Shown here: piece after piece, positions 59,189 through 64,000 of the stretch | Layout: each line of letters opens with the position of its first letter | How positions within the stretch are numbered: position 1 is the stretch's first letter | Made by a program: the position numbers and the translations under genes | Notes under the pieces: model-generated | Told to the model about the DNA's origin: nothing | What the model saw: the letters and a program-made list of their open reading frames with translations, nothing else | Databases searched by the model: none | From: Acrocarpospora catenulata | Lineage (GTDB): Bacteria > Actinomycetota > Actinomycetes > Streptosporangiales > Streptosporangiaceae | Assembly (NCBI RefSeq): GCF_018476525.1 | Contig: NZ_JAHCST010000007.1 | Location: forward strand, 124,001 to 188,000 | Length of the DNA: 64,000 bases | Direction: 5' to 3'

Positions 59189-59814
59189 TTCGGTTGCTCC
59201 TCTAGGGTTTCCACGTCATCGGGAAGGAAGGGGGCCAGGGCGGGCAGCTCGTCGAGGTCCCGCAGCCCCAGTCGTTCAAGGAAGTAGCTGGTCGTCCGGT
59301 AGAGCACGGCCTGGCTCTCCGGGTCGGTCCCGGCCTCCTCGACAAGGCCGCGCGCGGCCAGCGTGCGCATCACGCCGTCGCTGTTGACACCGCGAATGGC
59401 CGCCACCCGGGCCCGGCTGACGGGCTGCCGGTAGGCGACCACGGCGAGGGTCTCCAGCGCGGCCTGGGTCAGCCGGGCCTGCTGGCCGTCCCGCACGAAG
59501 CGCTCCACCACCGGGGCGCACTCGGCGCGGGTGTAGAACCGCCAGCCACCGGCGACCTCTCTGAGGTCAAAACCCCGCCCGGCGGAGGTGTATTCCGCGG
59601 CCAGCTCGCGCAGGGTGGCCGCCACCTCGCTGGTCGGGCGCTCCAGCACCTGCGCCAGCGAGACTTCCGCCACCGGCTCGTCCACGACGAGCAGGATGGC
59701 CTCAAGCGCGGCCCGCAGGGCGGGTTCCGCCGAGCGCACTTCTGCGTCCGGTTCGGTGTCCAGCAGGCTTTCCGGCGCGCTTCTGCCGTCGATGTCGCCC
59801 CGCTGATCACCCAT
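59185..59814 (-). CDS. scpB: Segregation and condensation protein B
   Basis: ATG 59814 (MGDQRGDIDG) gives 209 aa. Two winged-helix domains are visible: ALEAILLVVDEPVAEVSLAQVLERPTSEVAATLRELAAEY and QARLTQAALETLAVVAYRQPVSRARVAAIRGVNSDGVMRTLAARGLVEEAG. The TLAVVAYRQP-x-SR motif is characteristic. It forms the ScpA-ScpB regulatory complex of SMC. Its start lies inside the 3' end of scpA (8-bp overlap), and its stop overlaps rluB. Confidence 0.94.
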   Translation of the reverse strand: MGDQRGDIDGRSAPESLLDTEPDAEVRSAEPALRAALEAILLVVDEPVAEVSLAQVLERPTSEVAATLRELAAEYTSAGRGFDLREVAGGWRFYTRAECAPVVERFVRDGQQARLTQAALETLAVVAYRQPVSRARVAAIRGVNSDGVMRTLAARGLVEEAGTDPESQAVLYRTTSYFLERLGLRDLDELPALAPFLPDDVETLEEQPK

Positions 59815-60691
59815 CGCCCGGCTCCTCACTGGCCTCATCCGGCAACTGCCCCGTTTGCCCCGTCTGAGGCTCTTGCTCCGCCTGCCCCGGCTTGGCGGCG
59901 CCCGCGTCGTAGTCGTCACCCACGGAGACGTCGCCGTCGCTGCTGCCGGTCCAGGTCACGTACAGATCCCCGAGCGGTTCCAGCTGCTCGAAGGAGACCG
60001 CGGCCTCCCGGAAGAGCTCCAGGGCGGCCAGGAAACGCGCCACCACCTCGAAGGTGCCCGCGCAGTCGGCGGTCAGCGAGCGGAAGGTGGCCCGCCCGGC
60101 CCGCCGCAGCCGCTCCACCAGGATAGCGGCCTGTTCGCGCACGCTGGCGAGCGGTTGGTACATGTGGGTGACCGAAACCGACGGCGGCGCCTTGGGTGTG
60201 AACGCCTTCATCGCGATCTTCGCCAGCTGCTCGGGCCCGATGCCGAGCACCAGCTCCGGCAGCAGGTTGGCGAAGGCCGGCTCCATCGGCACCACCCGGG
60301 GAAACCGCAGCGCCTCCTCGGCCATCCGCCCCGAGAACACCTTGGCCACCTCCTTGTACGCCCGGTACTGCAGCAACCGGGCGAACAGCAGGTCCCGCGC
60401 CTCCAGCAGGGCCAGATCTTCCTCGTCCTCGACCTCGCCGGTGGGCAGCAGCCGGGCCGCCTTCAGATCGAGCAGCGTGGCCGCGACCAGCAGGAAATGG
60501 CTGGTCTGATCAAGATCCCACTCCGGCCCCCTGGACCGGATGTAGGAGATGAACTCGTCGGTCACCTTGTGCAGGGAGACCTCGGTGATGTCCAGCTTGT
60601 GCTTGGCGATCAGCCCGAGCAACAGATCGAACGGACCCTCGAAGACCTCCAGGTGCACATGGAAGCCCTCGCTCGTCTCCGGTTCGCTCAC
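59807..60691 (-). CDS. scpA: Segregation and condensation protein A
   Basis: The 294-aa kleisin subunit has the family N terminus FHVHLEVFEGPFDLLLGLIAKHKLDITEVSLHKVTDEFI, the block FLLVAATLLDLKAARLLPTGE and a C-terminal winged helix (FLAALELFREAAVSFEQLEPLGDLYVTW). It bridges the SMC heads with ScpB. It lies 27 bp downstream of the ParA-like gene, as in many actinomycetes. Confidence 0.95.
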   Translation of the reverse strand: MSEPETSEGFHVHLEVFEGPFDLLLGLIAKHKLDITEVSLHKVTDEFISYIRSRGPEWDLDQTSHFLLVAATLLDLKAARLLPTGEVEDEEDLALLEARDLLFARLLQYRAYKEVAKVFSGRMAEEALRFPRVVPMEPAFANLLPELVLGIGPEQLAKIAMKAFTPKAPPSVSVTHMYQPLASVREQAAILVERLRRAGRATFRSLTADCAGTFEVVARFLAALELFREAAVSFEQLEPLGDLYVTWTGSSDGDVSVGDDYDAGAAKPGQAEQEPQTGQTGQLPDEASEEPGDG

Positions 60692-60718
60692 TCACCCATT
60701 GTGGCGCAGCCCACACAC

Positions 60719-61609
60719 TCAGACGCGCGCGGGCCAGCGGGCCAGCAGTTCCCTGGCGAGTTCGCGGTAGGCGGTGGCGCCCATCGAGCTGGGGTCGAAC
60801 TGGGTGATGGGCTCCCCGGCGAGGGTGGCGTCGGGGAAACGCACCGTGCGGTTGATGACGGTGTGGAAGACCTTGTCGCCGAAGCCCTGCATGATCGTTT
60901 GCAGGACCTCACGGGCGTGCAGGGTGCGGGGGTCGTACATGGTGGCCAGCAGGCCGTCGATCTCGAGGTTCTTGTTCAGCCGCTCCTGGACCTTGCCGAT
61001 CGACTCCATCAGCAGGGCCACCCCGCGTAACGCGAAGAACTCGCACTCCAGCGGGATCATCACACTGTGCGCGCAGGTGAGCGCGTTCACGGTGAGCAGG
61101 CCCAGGGACGGCTGGCAGTCGATCAGGCAGATGTCGTAGTACGGCAGCAGCGGCTCCAGGGCGCGCTGCAGCGCGTACTCCCTGGCCACCTCGTTGACCA
61201 GCCGGATCTCCGCGCCGGAGAGGAAGATGTTGCTGGGCAGCAGGTCCATGCCCTCGACGCTGGTGCCGAGGAGCACGTCCTCGGTGGTGATGTCCGGCTC
61301 CTCCATCAACAGGTCGTAGATGGTGCTCTCCAGCGGGCGGGGGTCGATGCCCAGGCCGACCGAGAGCGCGCCCTGCGGGTCGAAGTCCACCAGCAGCACC
61401 CGCTGGCCCACCTCGGCCAGCGCGGCGCCCAGGTTGATGGTGGTGGTCGTCTTGCCGACGCCGCCCTTCTGGTTGACCATGGCGACGATCCGGGCCGGGC
61501 CGTGCTCCTCCGGCGGGATCGGGTCGGGAAAGACCGGACGGGGACGGCCAGTGGGGCCCAGCGAGCCGGAGGTCCCCGCGGTCCACGTCGCGTCTGTGGT
61601 CGCAGTCAA
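60719..61609 (-). CDS. ParA-family ATPase
   Basis: A TTG at 61609 preceded by GGGAGG gives 296 aa. A 40-residue leader precedes the deviant Walker A motif MVNQKGGVGKTTTTINLGAALAEVGQRVLLVDFDPQGALS. Walker B-like DICLIDCQPSLGLLTVNAL and the block IPLECEFFALRGVALLMESI are typical of ParA/Soj proteins. It is the homologue always found upstream of scpA in actinomycetes and is distinct from the oriC-linked ParA. It probably aids nucleoid organisation. Confidence 0.92.
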   Translation of the reverse strand: MTATTDATWTAGTSGSLGPTGRPRPVFPDPIPPEEHGPARIVAMVNQKGGVGKTTTTINLGAALAEVGQRVLLVDFDPQGALSVGLGIDPRPLESTIYDLLMEEPDITTEDVLLGTSVEGMDLLPSNIFLSGAEIRLVNEVAREYALQRALEPLLPYYDICLIDCQPSLGLLTVNALTCAHSVMIPLECEFFALRGVALLMESIGKVQERLNKNLEIDGLLATMYDPRTLHAREVLQTIMQGFGDKVFHTVINRTVRFPDATLAGEPITQFDPSSMGATAYRELARELLARWPARV

Positions 61610-61718
61610 TTGAAGAACCTCCCTGACGGTCCCGAACCGCACTGAATTTAGAGGGTGGACACGTATGCGGCAAGGCGACGCGCCACGGGCGGGCAGAATA
61701 AGGACAAGCAGGTTGATC

Positions 61719-62627
61719 TTATCGCTGGGCCCGGGGGTGAGCGGCCGCGTAGACCTCACGTAGCCGGTCGACCGTGACCAAGGTGTACACCTGGGTGGTG
61801 GTCACCGAGGCATGGCCCAGTAGTTCCTGCACAACCCTAACGTCCGCGCCGCCATCCAGTAGGTGGGTTGCGAACGAATGGCGCAACATGTGCGGGGACA
61901 CCCCTGACAGACCCGCCCGTTCGGCCGCCGACTGGAGCACCTCCCAGGCCCCCTGCCGGGTCAGCCGGCCGCCCCGGGCGTTGAGGAACAGCGCGTGCGT
62001 GCCCCGGCCGTGGACGGCCAGGAACGGCCGGGCCCGGACCAGGTAGGCGTCCAGCGCCGACCGGGCGAACCGGCCCAGTGGCACGATCCTGGTCCTGCCC
62101 CCCTTGCCGCGCAGCCGCAGCTCGTCGGCGGGGCCGCCGCCGGTCACGTCGTCCACGGCCAGGCCGACGGCTTCGGAGATGCGCGCGCCGGTGCCGTACA
62201 GGACCTCGAGCAGGGCCCGGTTGCGCAGGGTCAGCGGCGCGTCGCCGGGCCCGGAGGCGGCGATCAGGCGCTCCACCTGCTCCACGGTGATCGCCTTGGG
62301 CAGCCGCCTGAGCTGGCGCGGGGGCCGTACCTCGTGGGCCGGGTCGTGGCCCGCCACCCCCTCGCGCAGCGCGAAACGGTGCAGGCCGCGGACGGCGGAG
62401 ACGGCCCGCGCGGCCGAGCTGGCGACCAGCGCGGGATGCTCCTCGTCGCCCTCCCTGAGCGAGGTCAGGAAGGCCACCACGTCGGACTCGGCCACCTGGG
62501 CGATCGAGGCCAGCCCGCGCGCCGCCAGATGGTCGACGTAACGCCGCAGGTCACGGCGGTAGGACGCGAGCGTGTTCGCGGACAGCCCCCGCTCCACCGC
62601 CAGATGGGAGAGGTAGCTGGACAGCAC
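61719..62627 (-). CDS. xerD: Site-specific tyrosine recombinase XerD
   Basis: The 302-aa protein has the SAM-like core-binding N domain ([30 protein letters not shown]). The catalytic residues are Arg ([13 protein letters not shown]), Lys ([14 protein letters not shown]), His-x2-Arg ([17 protein letters not shown]), His ([14 protein letters not shown]) and the terminal Tyr. It resolves chromosome dimers with XerC. It lies in the conserved order NUDIX-xerD-parA-scpA, starting at GTG 62627. Confidence 0.94.
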   Translation of the reverse strand: MLSSYLSHLAVERGLSANTLASYRRDLRRYVDHLAARGLASIAQVAESDVVAFLTSLREGDEEHPALVASSAARAVSAVRGLHRFALREGVAGHDPAHEVRPPRQLRRLPKAITVEQVERLIAASGPGDAPLTLRNRALLEVLYGTGARISEAVGLAVDDVTGGGPADELRLRGKGGRTRIVPLGRFARSALDAYLVRARPFLAVHGRGTHALFLNARGGRLTRQGAWEVLQSAAERAGLSGVSPHMLRHSFATHLLDGGADVRVVQELLGHASVTTTQVYTLVTVDRLREVYAAAHPRAQR

Positions 62628-62660
62628 GGCCTCGGGCTCGTTCAGCGTCCCTCCCTCCGG

Positions 62661-63269
62661 TCAGGCCTCCGGCGCGTCAGCGGGCCGAAGGCCCGTGTAG
62701 CCGTTGGCGGAGGCGGCGTACGCGGCGAGAATACCGGCGATGGCGGGGGAATTGTGGATCATTCCCGCCAGCGCGCCTTGGACCGCCTGGTCCAGGGGAA
62801 CCCACTCCACCGGCATGTCGATCTCCTCGAACCGGTGCACGTAGTGGTTCTCCTCCGGCGGGATCTCGGTCACGTCCCGGGCCAGGAAGATCCGGATGCG
62901 CTCCTCGCTCATCCCGGGCGAGGTGTACAGGTCAAGCAGCGTGTGCCAGGTGGCCGCCCGGCACCCGGCCTCCTCGGCCAGTTCCCGGGCCGCGCACTCG
63001 GCCAGCGGCTCCCCCGGCACGTCCCGCAGCCCGGCCGGCAGCTCCCAGAGCTGGCGGCGCACCGGGTGGCGGTACTGGCGGATCATCAGCACCCGGCCGT
63101 CGCGGATCGCCACCACGGCCACCGAGCCGGGGTGGGCGACGTAGTCGCGGTCGGCCAGCTCGCCGTCCTTCATCCGGACGGTGTCGGTGACCACGGAGAT
63201 GACCCGGGCCGAGAAGCGCTCCCTGGAGGCGGTCACGTCCCAGGCGTCGTGCAGGTCCTGGATGGTCAC
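62661..63269 (-). CDS. NUDIX hydrolase (ADP-ribose pyrophosphatase-like)
   Basis: The 202-aa protein carries the Nudix box around [29 protein letters not shown] (REL-x-EE-x-G metal motif), preceded by [22 protein letters not shown], typical of ADP-sugar pyrophosphatases. The final [22 protein letters not shown] fits this subclass. It would hydrolyse ADP-ribose or a similar nucleotide-sugar. GTG 63269 overlaps the pyrG stop by 4 bases. Confidence 0.93.
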   Translation of the reverse strand: MTIQDLHDAWDVTASRERFSARVISVVTDTVRMKDGELADRDYVAHPGSVAVVAIRDGRVLMIRQYRHPVRRQLWELPAGLRDVPGEPLAECAARELAEEAGCRAATWHTLLDLYTSPGMSEERIRIFLARDVTEIPPEENHYVHRFEEIDMPVEWVPLDQAVQGALAGMIHNSPAIAGILAAYAASANGYTGLRPADAPEA

Positions 63270-64000
63270 GAGGACTTCACCGCCTTGGCGTCGGCGCGGG
63301 CCTCGGCGAAATCCAGGGCGGCCGCGATGAGGCCCTTGAAGAGCGGGTGCGCCCTGGTCGGGCGGGAGCGGAACTCGGGGTGGGCCTGGGTGCCGACGAA
63401 GAACGGGTGGGCGTCCACGGCGAGCTCGGTGTACTCCACCAGGCGGCCGTCCGGGGAGAGGCCGGAGAAGACCACGCCGACCCGCTCCAGCCGCTCCCGG
63501 TAGGCGTTGTTCACCTCGTACCGGTGGCGGTGGCGCTCCTCGGCCCTGGGCTTGCCGTACAGCCTGCGGGCCAGGCTGCCGTCGGTGAGTTTGGCGGTGT
63601 ACAGGCCCAGCCGCATGGTGCCGCCCATGTCGCGGTCGCCGTTCACCACGTCCTGCTGGTCGGCCATGGTGGAGATGACCGGGTGCTTGGCGTCGGAGTC
63701 GAACTCGGCGCTGTTGGCGCCGTCCAGACCCGCCAGGTTCCGGGCGGCCTCGATGACCATGCCCTGCATGCCGAGGCAGATGCCCAGCAGCGGAACCTTC
63801 TGCTCCCTGGCGTGCCGGATCGCCCCGATCTTGCCCTCGATGCCGCGCACCCCGAAGCCGCCGGGGATGAGCACCCCGTCCACGCCGTCCAGCTCGCGGG
63901 CGGCGCCCTCGGGGGTGGCGCAGTCGTCGCTGGTCACCCAGCGGATGTTGACCCGCGCGTCGTTGGCGAACCCGCCCGCGCGCAGCGCCTCGGTGACCGA
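63266..64000 (-). CDS. pyrG: CTP synthase, C-terminal (glutaminase) part
   Basis: The frame runs off the window at 64000, so only the last 244 codons are seen. The glutamine amidotransferase domain is clear: [42 protein letters not shown] with the catalytic Cys in GICLGMQ, then [15 protein letters not shown], and [25 protein letters not shown] with the catalytic His and Glu. It makes CTP from UTP and glutamine. The 3' end overlaps the NUDIX gene by 4 bases. Confidence 0.96.
   Translation of the reverse strand, partial: SVTEALRAGGFANDARVNIRWVTSDDCATPEGAARELDGVDGVLIPGGFGVRGIEGKIGAIRHAREQKVPLLGICLGMQGMVIEAARNLAGLDGANSAEFDSDAKHPVISTMADQQDVVNGDRDMGGTMRLGLYTAKLTDGSLARRLYGKPRAEERHRHRYEVNNAYRERLERVGVVFSGLSPDGRLVEYTELAVDAHPFFVGTQAHPEFRSRPTRAHPLFKGLIAAALDFAEARADAKAVKSS

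Overview
The window is chromosomal DNA from a high-G+C actinomycete. Codon third positions are mostly G or C, many genes start with GTG, and the genes are typical of Actinomycetota: a SigB/SigF-type sigma factor with anti-sigma partners, a GAF-ANTAR protein, DUF6458 and DUF6220 proteins, an LprG-like lipoprotein beside an MFS pump, and a pyrG-NUDIX-xerD-parA-scpA-scpB-rluB-aroH-tyrA-cmk-der block. The gene style suggests Streptosporangiales or a close relative. That placement is inference; no rRNA or other phylogenetic marker is present.

The left end (1-7.5 kb) is accessory DNA. After the tail of a MOSC-domain gene come two unknown genes, a 44-bp relic of an integrase, and an aldo/keto reductase divergent from a TetR regulator with two near-identical operators between them. 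A small island (about 3.95-7.41 kb) follows. It is bounded by a 35-bp direct repeat of the 3' end of tRNA-Pro(GGG); the intact tRNA gene is at 7411-7483. The island holds a predicted modification-dependent nuclease (MrcB-N plus DUF3883), a frameshifted IS481-type transposase relic, a YxiG-like gene and a truncated tyrosine integrase.

From 7.5 to 16.8 kb lie an FMN-binding PaiB-like protein, a cell-envelope/CBS cluster that includes two tandem paralogues, and a partner-switching stress module: RsbW-like kinase, SigF-like sigma factor, STAS antagonist, GAF-ANTAR protein, and a PAS-GAF-PP2C protein with degenerate metal motifs. A family 4 glycosyltransferase follows. From 16.8 to 31.5 kb are proline catabolism (PucR-type regulator, proline dehydrogenase, P5C dehydrogenase), a DUF234 ATPase, secreted DUF305 and CBM32-DUF1996 proteins with LacI-type operators upstream, a PlsC acyltransferase, a cyclase/ThDP-enzyme pair, and a glycerol facilitator-DhaK-DhaL-DhaM-HPr operon. 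The divergent IclR gene carries the same operator sequence as that operon.

From 31.5 to 40.8 kb is a catabolic locus of unknown substrate: two SDRs (one of the mycofactocin-coupled type), a pair of acyl-CoA dehydrogenases, a complete RbsABC-like importer, a DUF59 protein and an amidohydrolase with altered metal motifs. Three matching operator-like sites (consensus CTACCAAWCG with an inverted half) link its promoters; the regulator is not in the window. From 41 to 53.5 kb are an Smr protein, a large secreted S8 protease, a CBS protein, a phosphopantetheinyl transferase, a MarR regulator, an LprG-MFS pair, a DUF6220-multicopper oxidase pair and a NarL-type two-component system. The right end (53.5-64 kb) is the conserved housekeeping block on the minus strand, ending inside pyrG.
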